DNA of 64,000 nucleotides, from NCBI GenBank assembly GCA_938007995.1, contig CALLLW010000005.1, forward strand, positions 1 through 64,000, in the 5' to 3' direction. The DNA is from an uncultured Granulosicoccaceae bacterium. Lineage in GTDB: Bacteria > Pseudomonadota > Gammaproteobacteria > Granulosicoccales > Granulosicoccaceae. Both the position numbers and the translations under genes were made by a program. Of the stretch, positions 7,900-16,586 are shown in pieces (within the stretch, counting starts at the first letter, position 1; each line of letters begins with the position of its first letter). The notes under the pieces were generated by a model that had not been told where the DNA came from, did not search any database, and saw nothing but the letters and a program-made list of their open reading frames with translations.

Positions 7900-9051
7900 T
7901 TAACTTTTATTTTGACTCGCTATTTGTGCACGCCTGTCAACAGCCCATTTGTACTGTGGTGGCCACAGGTTGTAGTCGGGATCGTGACCCAGCTCAAGTG
8001 CTGCCCGCAGCGGCCAGAAAGGGTCGTGCATTATTTCACGCCCGAGTGCGACCAGCTCGGCTTTGCCTGAAGCGATAATATTTTCCGCCTGTTGCGGCTC
8101 AATGATCACGCCAACTGCCATGGCTTTGAGGTCAGTATCGTTTTGAATTCGATCGGCAAACGGAACCTGGAATCCGGGTGTTCTTGCAGAAGACCTGGTC
8201 AGTGGTTTGCCGGTGTCATCTATTCGAAAGCGTGGCGCGCCAGCGATACCTCCGGAGGAGCAATCGACCACATCAACGCCGCACCTGGCCAGTTGATTCG
8301 AGAGGGCTACCGAGTCATCCAGTGACCAGCCGTTTTGCGGGCCGTCGATGGCTGAGATGCGAAAAAACAACGGCACAGATTCACCTATTGCCTCGCGAAC
8401 AGCTTTGGTGACTTCTAACGGCAATCGCATACGATTCTCAAGGCTGCCGCCGTACTCATCGTCTCTGAAATTTGATAACGGTGATAAAAATGAATGCAGC
8501 AGATAGCCATGTGCACCGTGTAGTTCGATAACCTGAAAGCCGGCTGCCAGTGATCTTCTGGCAGCGTCTACAAACGCTTGTGTTAATGCACTGAGGTCTT
8601 CTTTGTTGAGTTCACGTGGTGTCTGGAAATTATCTGCCACTGGCATGGCACTGGGTCCAACCACCTGCCATGCCTGAGGGTCGTCTTTGTTCAGCGGTTT
8701 GCCACCACCGGCGAAAGGTGAGGCGGTTGACGCTTTACGACCTGCATGCGCCAGTTGTATGCCGGCAACGCAGCCCATATCAGCAATGAATTTTGTAATC
8801 GGTTTTAATGCCTCCGCCTGTTCGTCAGTCCAGATGCCAAGGCACTCGGGGGTAATGCGACCGATCGCTTCTACCGCTGTGGCTTCAGCAAATACAAGAC
8901 CGGATTTGCCTCGGGCAAAAGTGCTTAAATGTGCGAAATGCCAGTCTTGCGCGATTCCGTCAACTGCTGAATACATACACAATGGCGATACAACGATTCG
9001 GTTGGGTAGGGTGATGCCTCTGATCGTTAACGGGTTAAACAGCTGTGCCAT
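7900..9051 (-). CDS. old yellow enzyme family NADH:flavin oxidoreductase (YqjM-like)
   Basis: A 383-residue FMN-dependent ene-reductase. Cys25 in SPLCMYSA, the HAGRKAS segment, LHGAHGYLLHSFLSPLSN and the EYGGS motif place it in the thermophilic-like (YqjM) class, which reduces activated C=C bonds of enones and nitro compounds with NAD(P)H. It is cytoplasmic and full length. Its upstream region, on the minus strand, contains a (GCAAT)7 repeat that may affect expression. The physiological substrate is unknown. The adjacent keto-pentenoate hydratase-like gene on the same strand suggests use in degrading an unsaturated or aromatic-derived compound. Confidence 0.9.
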   Translation of the reverse strand: MAQLFNPLTIRGITLPNRIVVSPLCMYSAVDGIAQDWHFAHLSTFARGKSGLVFAEATAVEAIGRITPECLGIWTDEQAEALKPITKFIADMGCVAGIQLAHAGRKASTASPFAGGGKPLNKDDPQAWQVVGPSAMPVADNFQTPRELNKEDLSALTQAFVDAARRSLAAGFQVIELHGAHGYLLHSFLSPLSNFRDDEYGGSLENRMRLPLEVTKAVREAIGESVPLFFRISAIDGPQNGWSLDDSVALSNQLARCGVDVVDCSSGGIAGAPRFRIDDTGKPLTRSSARTPGFQVPFADRIQNDTDLKAMAVGVIIEPQQAENIIASGKAELVALGREIMHDPFWPLRAALELGHDPDYNLWPPQYKWAVDRRAQIASQNKS

Positions 9052-9110
9052 GGTGTGCTCTATTGTGTGGGTTGCAAGTTAACTGTGCCAAAAAATACTA
9101 TTGCGGTTGC

Positions 9111-9145
9111 ATTGCATTGCATTGCATTGCATTGCATTGCATTGC
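9111..9145. repeat. seven-copy pentanucleotide repeat (ATTGC)7
   Basis: Seven perfect ATTGC units sit in the 103-bp gap between the stop of the hydratase-like gene and the start of the old yellow enzyme gene. That is 60-94 bases upstream of the latter on the minus strand, where it reads (GCAAT)7. A possible -10 (TAGTAT) lies at 9095-9100, so copy-number change would shift upstream promoter elements in 5-bp steps. Confidence 0.9.
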
Positions 9146-9154
9146 GGTGTCTTG

Positions 9155-9925
9155 TCAGTTGAAGGTGTAGCCAATGTTGCCACAACCACTGAATTCAATC
9201 TCAACTGTGCCGGCAACTGCAGCAATTACCCCAAGGCAAGTGCCGGTTGAGACCCAGTCACCTGCTTTTAATCCACTGCCTGCTTTAACCAGTTCGTTGT
9301 GCATCCATAACAACGAGTTGAGAGGATGGCCGAGTACCGCAGCGCCGGTGCCGCTGTTGGTTTCTGTGCCATTGGTGTCAGCTTTCACTGCTACTGTGCC
9401 GAGGTCTAACGTGCTCCAATCATCAATAGCCGGACCCGGGATGAATGCCGTATGTACGCCAAAATCGGCAACTGCACTATGCAGCCCGGGCAGGCCCTGG
9501 CCGATAGTGCGCCGACCCACTATCTCTACCGCAATATGAGCGCTGCGCACAAGTGCTGGAAGGTCATCTGTTGTGAGTGTCTTGTCTGTCGGGAAATCAC
9601 TGCCGCAGACGAAGGCAAACTCTGCTTCGCCACCCAGCACGCCAGCGCTAAGTGGTAACTGCGCTGCAGGTTGTAAAACTTCGCGCTCGAACATCGGACC
9701 ATAAAAAGGTGCGTTACAGTTGAATAGTTTTTGCGCTCCCTCGTTGGTTGCGCCAACTTTGTAACCGATTTGTCGGGACGGATAAGTCTGGATGGCAAGC
9801 GATTGAAGTTGATAGGCTTCTTCGAGTGTGGCGATTGCATCGAACGGCGCCGGATCAATCTGTTGTTGAGAAGCACGCGCATCTGCCAGTTGCTGAGCGA
9901 GTTTGCTGTGATCTGCTGTTGCCAT
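9155..9925 (-). CDS. 2-keto-4-pentenoate hydratase / fumarylacetoacetase-family protein
   Basis: Starts at the ATG at 9925 (MATADHSKLAQQL), with AGGGGG about ten bases upstream, rather than at the longer open frame; 256 residues. Features of the hydratase branch of the FAH superfamily are YQLQSLAIQ, IGYKVGATN, the acidic metal ligands in GGEAEFAFV, then HIAVEIVGRR and a C-terminal GDWVSTGTCLG segment. Such enzymes hydrate 2-oxopent-4-enoate in aromatic meta-cleavage or act on related 2-oxo acids. No other meta-cleavage gene is nearby, so the substrate is open. Confidence 0.8.
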   Translation of the reverse strand: MATADHSKLAQQLADARASQQQIDPAPFDAIATLEEAYQLQSLAIQTYPSRQIGYKVGATNEGAQKLFNCNAPFYGPMFEREVLQPAAQLPLSAGVLGGEAEFAFVCGSDFPTDKTLTTDDLPALVRSAHIAVEIVGRRTIGQGLPGLHSAVADFGVHTAFIPGPAIDDWSTLDLGTVAVKADTNGTETNSGTGAAVLGHPLNSLLWMHNELVKAGSGLKAGDWVSTGTCLGVIAAVAGTVEIEFSGCGNIGYTFN

Positions 9926-10122
9926 CGAAAATAACCCCCTGAGTGAATAGCCAATCGTAGGGTCTTTAGCTGTCGCCGGCAAGTTATGTGCGCACTTGTG
10001 GCGATTTCTGTAGTGGAATTTGCAGTATCTGAGCTGCTGATTTCTGCAAACGCCCGAAGCAGGCCGTCGCCTTGTGAACAATGGTGCTTAACACGGTATA
10101 ATACACGGCCGTATAACGAGCT

Positions 10123-10830
10123 GTGGAAAATCTGGTGGCTGAAGACTGGGGCACGCAAACAGACCTTGAGGTAATCGATTCGCTGCTGGATGTTGACGGT
10201 AAGTTTATCGTTGATGTGGGTTGTGGCGACGGTGAACTATGCAGACACCTGGCGGGTCAAGGTGCTCGCGTGCTGGGTATTGAGCCGCATCCAGTGCAGG
10301 CAGAGAAAAATGCCAAATCAGCAGTTGTTGCTAACGTGGGTTTTAAACAGGCTGGTGCTGCAGCAATACCGGTAGAGCCGGGTTCTGTAGACGGGATTGT
10401 GTTGAAAAATTCACTGCATCATATGTACGCACCGGACTATGAGAAAATTTTTGGCGAAGTGGCGAGGATAATATCTGACGATGGCTTTCTGTGTGTTATT
10501 GAACCGGTTGCCAGCGGCACCTTTCAACATGTGATGGAATTGTTTCATGATGAAACTCAGGTCCGGCTGGCTGCGTATAACGCGCTGGTGCGCTATGCTG
10601 ACCCAATGTTTGAATCGATGCGTGAGATTTATTTTGATGTTGATACCACCTACAGTAGTTTTGATGCTTACGCGCGCCGCTTTGAGAATAAAGTGTTCAA
10701 TAACTACATTGGAGAAGTACGCCAGCCTGACGTGGAGCAGCGTTTTAATGCCTGTCAAAACAGCTATGGAAGCTTCACGTTAACCCAGCCTATGCGGGTC
10801 AACTATTATACTTCCCCCGGACGTACCTGA
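10123..10830 (+). CDS. class I SAM-dependent methyltransferase
   Basis: A 235-residue methyltransferase from a GTG start. SAM-binding motif I is IVDVGCGDGE near residues 29-38, followed by an acidic residue after the second strand (GIEPHP) and a post-II motif VDGIVLKNSLHHM. Such proteins methylate small molecules, lipids or quinones. The C-terminal half gives no clue to the acceptor. It is a single gene, divergent from the hydratase-like gene. Confidence 0.8.
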   Translation: MENLVAEDWGTQTDLEVIDSLLDVDGKFIVDVGCGDGELCRHLAGQGARVLGIEPHPVQAEKNAKSAVVANVGFKQAGAAAIPVEPGSVDGIVLKNSLHHMYAPDYEKIFGEVARIISDDGFLCVIEPVASGTFQHVMELFHDETQVRLAAYNALVRYADPMFESMREIYFDVDTTYSSFDAYARRFENKVFNNYIGEVRQPDVEQRFNACQNSYGSFTLTQPMRVNYYTSPGRT

Positions 10831-10960
10831 TATGTACACCTGATTTCTTGTATTACTTAGACTGTCGGGTTGTTAATCAACTGCTCTGTTCGCTTTGAGT
10901 GTTCATGACGTTGTTTAACTTCCCGTTTAACGATTACTTTTTAGACAGCGTGGAACTACC

Positions 10961-11953
10961 TTGAATTTAGTATTAACCGGAGATATTGGTGGAACCAACG
11001 CGCGCTTTGCATTGTTTTCTGACGGCCAGTATCTTGAATCAAGCCTGCGTACACTGCCGGTCGCGGCTAAGCCTGACCTTGCTGACACTATTGCAGATTA
11101 CTTCTCTATGCTGGGTGATGAAGCCAAAGGGGTTGGAAAGATCGCCTTGTCCGTTGCCAGTACTGCTGAATATGCAGATGCCATAGAGCTCACTAATAAT
11201 AATGTATCGTTTAAGCTCTCTGATCTGGTTACGCGCTTCGGTTTGCAACAGGCGCGGGTGGTTAATGACTTCACAGCAGCCGCGTTAGGTGTTGTCAGTT
11301 TGCCGGAAAAAAACCTGACCTGTCTGCACGCAGGCAATGGTGTGGCGGATGCGCCAAAAGCGGTGCTCGGTGCCGGCACAGGGTTGGGAGTTTCCGGATT
11401 AATCCATGCAGGTACGCATTGGGTGCCACTGCAGGGGCAGGGTGGGCATGTAACGATGATTGCCCAGACAGAGCGTGAGCTGGCTATTCGCAATGTCATA
11501 GCAGAAGATCTTGGGCATGTTTCTGCTGAACGTTACTTATCAGGCCCGGGCACAGTGCGGGTTTATAGAGCGATTTGTCAGCTTGAGCAGGTATCCCCGG
11601 AATTTACCAAGGGCAGTCAAATCACCAGTGCAGCTATTGATGGTAGCTGTAATATCAGTAAAGAGGTGATGGAATTATTTTGCAAATACCTGGGCATTGT
11701 TGCGGGTGATCTGGCTGTGACGCTGGGGTCAGAGGGTGGTATTTACATCGCCGGCGGCATTGTGCCGCATTTAGGTGACTACTTCATAAAATCAGATTTC
11801 CTGCACTGGTTACACGATAAGGGCCGGTTTAGTGAGTTTGTGCGGGATATGCCAGTGTATCTGATGGCTGGTGATGAGCCTGCAATTTATGGCGCTTTTC
11901 AAAGTTTGCAGCACCACTACGATAAGTTCGGCTATACCGTATACGCCTGTTGA
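10961..11953 (+). CDS. glk: glucokinase
   Basis: A 330-residue ROK-unrelated bacterial glucokinase (Glk family). It has the phosphate-1 loop GDIGGTNARFALF near the N-terminus, VNDFTAAALG around the substrate region, GAGTGLGVSG for the second phosphate loop and a C-terminal YIAGGIVPHLG. It phosphorylates glucose with ATP in the cytoplasm, feeding glycolysis or Entner-Doudoroff. The start is a TTG; no in-frame ATG precedes the GDIGGTN loop. A strong intrinsic terminator follows directly. Glucose released by the downstream galactosidases could be its substrate. Confidence 0.9.
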   Translation: MNLVLTGDIGGTNARFALFSDGQYLESSLRTLPVAAKPDLADTIADYFSMLGDEAKGVGKIALSVASTAEYADAIELTNNNVSFKLSDLVTRFGLQQARVVNDFTAAALGVVSLPEKNLTCLHAGNGVADAPKAVLGAGTGLGVSGLIHAGTHWVPLQGQGGHVTMIAQTERELAIRNVIAEDLGHVSAERYLSGPGTVRVYRAICQLEQVSPEFTKGSQITSAAIDGSCNISKEVMELFCKYLGIVAGDLAVTLGSEGGIYIAGGIVPHLGDYFIKSDFLHWLHDKGRFSEFVRDMPVYLMAGDEPAIYGAFQSLQHHYDKFGYTVYAC

Positions 11954-11960
11954 CAATAAA

Positions 11961-11991
11961 AAAAACGCCTCGCAGCAGCGAGGCGTTTTTT
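11961..11991. terminator. bidirectional intrinsic terminator after glk
   Basis: CGCCTCGC (11966-11973) pairs with GCGAGGCG (11978-11985) around an AGCA loop, followed by a T-run and preceded by an A-run. It therefore serves glk on the plus strand and the OmpA-like gene on the minus strand. Confidence 0.9.
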
Positions 11992-12075
11992 GTTTTGCAA
12001 TGCGGCCACGATTAATGTTGCCGTTAGCCGTGTTAACTCACTTAAAATAATTTTTTCCAAATTATTTTCAAGCGA

Positions 12076-13017
12076 CTATTTTCTCAGGATGATTTCTACG
12101 CGCCGGTTCTGCCGTCTGCCATCCGCAGTGTCATTGCCTGCGATCGGATTGGCTGCACCATAGCCCGCTGCGGCCAAACGCTGTATCGGGATGCCCTGGT
12201 CGCGAAAGAACTGCAGAGTCGACATGGCTCGTGAAAATGAAAGCTCTTCGTTGTTGGCAAAACGATTGCTGGCGCCGACGGGTACGTTGTCAGTGTGGCC
12301 AACTACTGTGATGTTGCCGTCAGTACTTGCAAGCTCTGCCGCAATGGTAGACAGCAGATCAGAGCCTGCAGCACTAATGATAGTGCTGCCGGTATTGAAC
12401 AGCCCGTTATTGCCTACCTGCACCGTAACGCTGTTATCGTTATTTGTGGTAACCAGTGTGCCATCAAGGCCACCGAATGCAGCATTTAGAGACGCACCTA
12501 CATTATCTGCCCAGCCAACCTGAGCGTTTTCGAGGCTGTTGATCTTGTTGCGGGAATAATTTTTTGCTCTGTCGATCCGCCGCAGCAACTGTTGACGTTC
12601 TTTGCCTGACTCCTGCTTTTGCATGGCCAGTTGATTGGCCAGATTTTGTTTGGAGTAAGCTTTTGCGCGATCAAGTCGACGCAGCAGCTGTTGACGTTCT
12701 TTGCCTGACTCCTGCTTCTGCATGGCGAGCTGATTGGCCAGATTCTCGCGTGAGTAGGCTTTGGCTCGATCGATTCTTCGCAGCAGTGTCTGGCGTTCTT
12801 TGGCAGAGTCCTGCTTTTGCATGTCCAGCTGCATTTCAAGGTTGGCTATTTTCTCTCTGGAGAAGGCTTTGGCGCGGTCGAGTCGGCGCAGCAGAAAGGT
12901 TTTTTCCTGTTGCAGCTGTTCGATTTTTGCCTGTGGATCTTCGTGGCCACCCGCCCGGGCTAAGCCTGACGCACTAAGTAGTGCTATGGATACAACAGTG
13001 ATGGCCAGTTTTGACAT
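12076..13017 (-). CDS. OmpA-family protein with coiled-coil repeats
   Basis: Chosen start is the ATG at 13017, which gives a signal peptide (LAITVVSIALLSASGLARA); 313 residues. Mature residues to about 150 are three 33-36-residue repeats rich in Q, K, E and R (units ending in LLRRIDRAKAYS), predicted as a long coiled coil. The last ~110 residues are an OmpA C-terminal peptidoglycan-binding domain: VVGHTDNVP, SFSRAMST, RLAAAGYGAANPI, RRQNRRVEI. There is no beta-barrel, so it is probably periplasmic and anchors to peptidoglycan through the C-terminal domain. It is a single gene with its own terminator. Confidence 0.85.
   Translation of the reverse strand: MSKLAITVVSIALLSASGLARAGGHEDPQAKIEQLQQEKTFLLRRLDRAKAFSREKIANLEMQLDMQKQDSAKERQTLLRRIDRAKAYSRENLANQLAMQKQESGKERQQLLRRLDRAKAYSKQNLANQLAMQKQESGKERQQLLRRIDRAKNYSRNKINSLENAQVGWADNVGASLNAAFGGLDGTLVTTNNDNSVTVQVGNNGLFNTGSTIISAAGSDLLSTIAAELASTDGNITVVGHTDNVPVGASNRFANNEELSFSRAMSTLQFFRDQGIPIQRLAAAGYGAANPIAGNDTADGRRQNRRVEIILRK
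12568..12873 (-). repeat. three in-frame ~99-bp repeats in the OmpA-like gene
   Basis: Units of 36, 33 and 33 codons encode the coiled-coil repeats. The second and third are nearly identical in protein and DNA, which points to recent duplication and possible length variation between strains. Confidence 0.8.
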
Positions 13018-13661
13018 CCGGTCCCCCGATAATTTTGCGATTAGTAAGGTTAACAGCAGCGTTTTTGATGAGGACGCTACGGTGTCGCAGCGTCGCACTG
13101 ACACTCGATTATATATAGACTGACGGGCGGATGATAATTTTTTGTAACTGTTTCGGTACGGTTAGTGGGAATGTCAGTAAAACAGACAGTCGGGGGCACA
13201 ACCTGCCTGCAACCGATTTGATATAGACTGGCCCGGTGCGGTTTACTAGGGTGCTAAAAAAGTACTGGGCTCAATCAGAGGGGTGCAATTTCTTCGTGGA
13301 ATACCAGCCCGGTCAAGATACTTTTTAGACGCCGTGAACTGCGCTTCCGGGTCGAATTTGCCGCCCCGGCTTATGCTTACAGGCCCTCACTCCTGACCTT
13401 TGCTACGCTCGCCAAATACCGCGTAAGAAGAAATCGCCGTGGAGTTTAAAAGGAAGTGAGAAGACGTTGATCACTTGAATGATTCCGGCTCTGATGGGGC
13501 GGGTTGTGCCGAACCGCTGCTGGCGTTGAATAAAACCATGGGTTCTATACCGAGACAGGACCGAGCCAGCCTAACCTGGGCTGGTGGAAATACCCTACAG
13601 GCTGCATAGTGTCTGGCAGCGTTTGCAGCACTGCAAATAAAATGAATTAGCAAAAGTGGTT
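13018..13661. other. long intergenic region, no gene recognised
   Basis: About 640 bp. A 60-codon minus-strand frame at 13471-13653 has no family signature and no plausible ribosome site. The middle part (13300-13440) is GC-richer and could be a decayed gene, but I cannot identify it. The left end holds the promoter region of the OmpA-like gene. Confidence 0.4.
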
Positions 13662-14114
13662 ATGTCTGAATCTTTAAGAAAAGTGAGTCTGTGGACTTCA
13701 AATATTCCCTTTCTTGGTTTAATCGCAGAGCATCACTGGTTTGTGATCAATGATGATGGACATCTAAGCCGATGGGAGGTCTGGCAGTTTGCCAATGTGA
13801 TCAATAACCCTATTGGTGAGAGCTGGGATCATCTGCACAGAGACTTGCTATCGCCTGAGCAGGGTGTGCGGAGTAATCCGGCTTATAAACTACACGACTG
13901 GTCCGGTGACAGAGCTGTATACCTGATTGATCGAATTAGACGGTCACCAGAGGAATACCCATGGTGTGACAAATACCGCTACTGGCCCGGTCCAAACAGC
14001 AATACCTATGTGCAGTGGATCCTGCTTGGTGAGCACGAACTCAGCCGCAAAGGCCTGGGCAAACAGTACTGCAGGCTTGCCCCTGGCGTTAATGCACTTA
14101 AAAGCCTGTGCTAG
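13662..14114 (+). CDS. DUF3750-like protein
   Basis: A 150-residue protein from the ATG at 13662; a GTG two codons earlier is possible. It has HHWFVIN near the start, a central tryptophan-rich region and a C-terminal CDKYRYWPGPNSNTYVQWIL, the motif that characterises DUF3750-type proteins. No function is known for the family and there is no signal peptide. A hairpin overlaps its last codons and it converges on cysS. Confidence 0.6.
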   Translation: MSESLRKVSLWTSNIPFLGLIAEHHWFVINDDGHLSRWEVWQFANVINNPIGESWDHLHRDLLSPEQGVRSNPAYKLHDWSGDRAVYLIDRIRRSPEEYPWCDKYRYWPGPNSNTYVQWILLGEHELSRKGLGKQYCRLAPGVNALKSLC

Positions 14115-14132
14115 TTTACTAACACAGGCTTT
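14101..14132. terminator. hairpin between convergent DUF3750-like gene and cysS
   Basis: AAAGCCTGTG (14101-14110) pairs with CACAGGCTTT (14123-14132) around a 12-base loop. It includes the stop codon of the upstream gene. The T-tracts are interrupted, so it is a modest bidirectional terminator. Confidence 0.6.
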
Positions 14133-14141
14133 AAGCGTTTT

Positions 14142-15524
14142 CTAAAGCGTTTTTACTTGTGATCCGTCCGGCGTATCTACCACCTCATAGCCAAGTGCTG
14201 TAAGATCATCACGCGCTTTGTCAGCTGCTGCCCAGTCTTTATCAGCGCGTGCCTTTTGGCGTGCTTCAACCAGCTCGGCAATTTCTGCTGGAATCTCGGC
14301 TTGTTCGGCCGGCGCCCATTCGGACAGTCGTAAGCCGAGTACATTATCGAAATAAGTTAACGTGGCTTTTTTATCTGCATCTGCTACATCGGTTGCCTTT
14401 AACAGCTCCCAGGCCAGCGCTATCACTTGCGAGGTGTTCAGGTCATCGTTAACGAAAGCGGTGAAGCGCGAAACATAGTTGTCATCGGTGCTGCCGCCGT
14501 CTGGTAATTGAAAGTACGCTTCACGCATTCGATTCAGTGCAGTGCTCGCAGAGTTTAGTGTCTCCCAGCTAAAGTTAATGTCACTGCGATAGTGCGCCAG
14601 CAAGCACAAAAAACGATAGGCGATCGGGTCTTCACCTTTGTCTATCAGTGTTTGCATTCGCAGGAATTCACCACTCGACTTTGACATCTTCGATTTATCG
14701 GTTTGGAGAAAATAACCATGCATCCAGTAATTTGATAGACGCGTTCCGTAACAGGCCATTGACTGGGCTATTTCATTGCTGTGATGAATGGGAATGTGGT
14801 CTTTGCCACCACAGTGAATATCAAACAGCGGGCCGAGGTACTTGGTTGCCATGGCAGAACATTCAATATGCCAGCCTGGAAATCCTTTGCCCCATGGGCT
14901 CTCCCATTCCATCTGTCGCTGTTCATTGGCAGGGCTGAACTTCCACAGTGCAAAGTCGGTCGGGTTGCGCTTTTCGCCTTTCTCGACTCTGGCACCTTCC
15001 TGCAAACCTTCAATGTTGAGTCTTGCAAGATAACCGTATTCGGGATCGCGACTGGTATCAAAATAGACCCCATCACTGGTGATGTAAGTCATGTCTTTGG
15101 CTTCTATTTGTTGAATAGCAGCAATTTGCTCTTCGATGTGATCGGTTGCTTTGCAGATCACAGTCGGCGCTTTGATGTTCAGGTGATTCAGATCTTCAAA
15201 GAAAGCCTGAGTATAAATTTCTGCGATTTCCCACGCTGTTTTACCGGTACGGGCTGCACCTTTTTCCATCTTGTCTTCGCCGTCATCTGCATCAGAGACC
15301 AGGTGTCCGACATCGGTAATATTAACAACGTGATTGACCAGATAATTGTTCAGCTCAAGCACACGGCGCAGAATATCCTCAAAGATATAGGTGCGCAGGT
15401 TGCCAATGTGCGCGTAGTTGTAAACAGTGGGCCCACAGCAGTAGAGACCGACGCTGCCATCGTCTTTGATTGGCACAAATTCGCGTTGCTCGCGGGCGTA
15501 GGTATCGTAGAGGCTGAGAGTCAT
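14142..15524 (-). CDS. cysS: cysteinyl-tRNA synthetase
   Basis: A 460-residue class I aminoacyl-tRNA synthetase from the ATG at 15524; a TTG eight codons earlier is less likely. It has LYCCGPTVYNYAHIGNLRTY with the zinc cysteine and the HIGH-type motif as HIGN (seen in other CysRS), GWHIECSAM and HHSNEIAQS completing the zinc site, and KMSKSSGEF. It charges tRNA-Cys in the cytoplasm. The C-terminal anticodon-binding segment is present, so the protein is full length. It is a single gene with no amino-acid biosynthesis neighbours. Confidence 0.97.
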   Translation of the reverse strand: MTLSLYDTYAREQREFVPIKDDGSVGLYCCGPTVYNYAHIGNLRTYIFEDILRRVLELNNYLVNHVVNITDVGHLVSDADDGEDKMEKGAARTGKTAWEIAEIYTQAFFEDLNHLNIKAPTVICKATDHIEEQIAAIQQIEAKDMTYITSDGVYFDTSRDPEYGYLARLNIEGLQEGARVEKGEKRNPTDFALWKFSPANEQRQMEWESPWGKGFPGWHIECSAMATKYLGPLFDIHCGGKDHIPIHHSNEIAQSMACYGTRLSNYWMHGYFLQTDKSKMSKSSGEFLRMQTLIDKGEDPIAYRFLCLLAHYRSDINFSWETLNSASTALNRMREAYFQLPDGGSTDDNYVSRFTAFVNDDLNTSQVIALAWELLKATDVADADKKATLTYFDNVLGLRLSEWAPAEQAEIPAEIAELVEARQKARADKDWAAADKARDDLTALGYEVVDTPDGSQVKTL

Positions 15525-15570
15525 GTCGGGGAGTGAGTTCAGTGGCAAATTCGGGGGCGAGTTCGTTGGG

Positions 15571-15828
15571 TTATTGGTCTGCGCTGGCGATTATACGGCG
15601 GATCACCTTTGCTTTCTTCTCTACTTTAAGCGTTCTTAATGTAACGATGTCGAAAGGCGAGGCGACATATGTGCCATCCCGGTGAGACCCGCCGCACTGT
15701 GGCGAGCGCCAGGCCCGTGGTGTGCTACATCCAGTTGTGCTACATCCAGTGCTCTTGCTGCTGCCATTGCGTTTACTGCTGCCATTGCCTTTACTGCTGC
15801 CATAACCAGGGCCCGACTGTGATCGCAG
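15571..15828 (-). other. open frame without start codon, CGGSH motif (possible gene remnant)
   Basis: This frame is open for 85 codons but has no ATG, GTG or TTG near its beginning. The first half is low-complexity Ser/Lys/Gly/Asn encoded by the tandem repeats described separately. The second half reads SPQCGGSHRDG, then a basic segment ending KVEKKAKVIRRI. The CGGxH...RRI pattern is reminiscent of the C-terminal zinc-binding end of AlaX/AlaRS editing domains, so this may be the tail of a broken editing-domain gene. The similarity is short and I give it low weight. Confidence 0.25.
15722..15810. repeat. 15-bp and 18-bp tandem repeats upstream of cysS
   Basis: A 15-bp unit (GTGCTACATCCAGTT) occurs twice at 15722-15751. 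An 18-bp unit (ACTGCTGCCATTGCCTTT) occurs almost three times at 15757-15810. They lie in the 380-bp gap between cysS and the HAD gene. Confidence 0.85.
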
Positions 15829-15928
15829 CTATTGGTTGATTCGAGCAAAAAGGTTCAGTTGCCGGATTGGCGATCCGGTAGCCCCAATAGTACAACGAAG
15901 CAGTGACAATTTGCGTTAGAATCCACCC

Positions 15929-16585
15929 ATGAATGTTTCAATGCTGGTGTTCGATCTTGATGGCACGCTCAGTGATCCGAGCAGTGGTATCGTCAACTGC
16001 GTAAACCATGCGTTGCAGCAGTGCGGGTACGATGAAAGGCCCGCAGATGAGATCAGTGCCGAGATCGGCCCGCCGCTCGACCTGATGTTCAACAAGTTTT
16101 TTCCATCAATAACCACCGCAGAGATTGACCGGTTAGTGCTTGCTTACCGTGAACGGTTTGTAGCAAAGGGGTATGCTGAAAACGTTTTGTACGATGGCAT
16201 AGCAGATGTGCTGATCATGCTGCATGAATCCGGCTTTCGACTCGGAGTTTGCACGTCAAAACCTGAGAGGTCGGCGCGCATGGTGTTGACACACTTCAAC
16301 CTGTTGCACCACTTTGAGTTTGTCAGTGGAGGTGACATTGGCATAGCCAAGCAGTCGCAGCTGGCAGAGTTGCTGCGCAATAAATTGATTGACGAGCACG
16401 CGGTTATGATTGGTGACAGAGGCGTCGATTTAAGCGCTGGCGCGAGTAACGAATTGCGCACTGTCGGAGTTCTGTGGGGTTTTGGCAGCCGGCAGGAACT
16501 TGCTGCAGAAGCACCGACCCTAATCATTGACAAAGTTACCGATCTTTTAACCAGCTTCACCTGTACTGAAGCGAGTAACCATTAG
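15929..16585 (+). CDS. HAD-superfamily hydrolase, phosphoglycolate phosphatase-like
   Basis: A 218-residue HAD subfamily IA phosphatase with a helical cap. The nucleophile and acid are in FDLDGTLSDP, motif II Thr/Ser is in VCTSKP, motif III Lys is in the IAKQSQ region, and the metal aspartates are in MIGDRGVDLSAG. The substrate is probably a small phosphate ester. Family members include phosphoglycolate phosphatase, and the sequence alone does not settle it. It is followed two bases later by a VOC gene, so the two are likely co-transcribed with def. Confidence 0.8.
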   Translation: MNVSMLVFDLDGTLSDPSSGIVNCVNHALQQCGYDERPADEISAEIGPPLDLMFNKFFPSITTAEIDRLVLAYRERFVAKGYAENVLYDGIADVLIMLHESGFRLGVCTSKPERSARMVLTHFNLLHHFEFVSGGDIGIAKQSQLAELLRNKLIDEHAVMIGDRGVDLSAGASNELRTVGVLWGFGSRQELAAEAPTLIIDKVTDLLTSFTCTEASNH

Positions 16586-16586
16586 C

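Noticed and set aside
13471..13653. 60-codon minus-strand frame as a gene
   Set aside because: No ribosome site, no family signature and alanine/proline bias typical of a chance frame.
14142..15524. HIGN instead of HIGH in CysS as a broken active site
   Set aside because: HIGN in YNYAHIGN is a known variant in cysteinyl-tRNA synthetases; KMSKS and zinc ligands are intact.
15722..15810. Tandem repeats as a CRISPR array
   Set aside because: Repeats are directly adjacent with no unique spacers, and no cas genes occur in the window.
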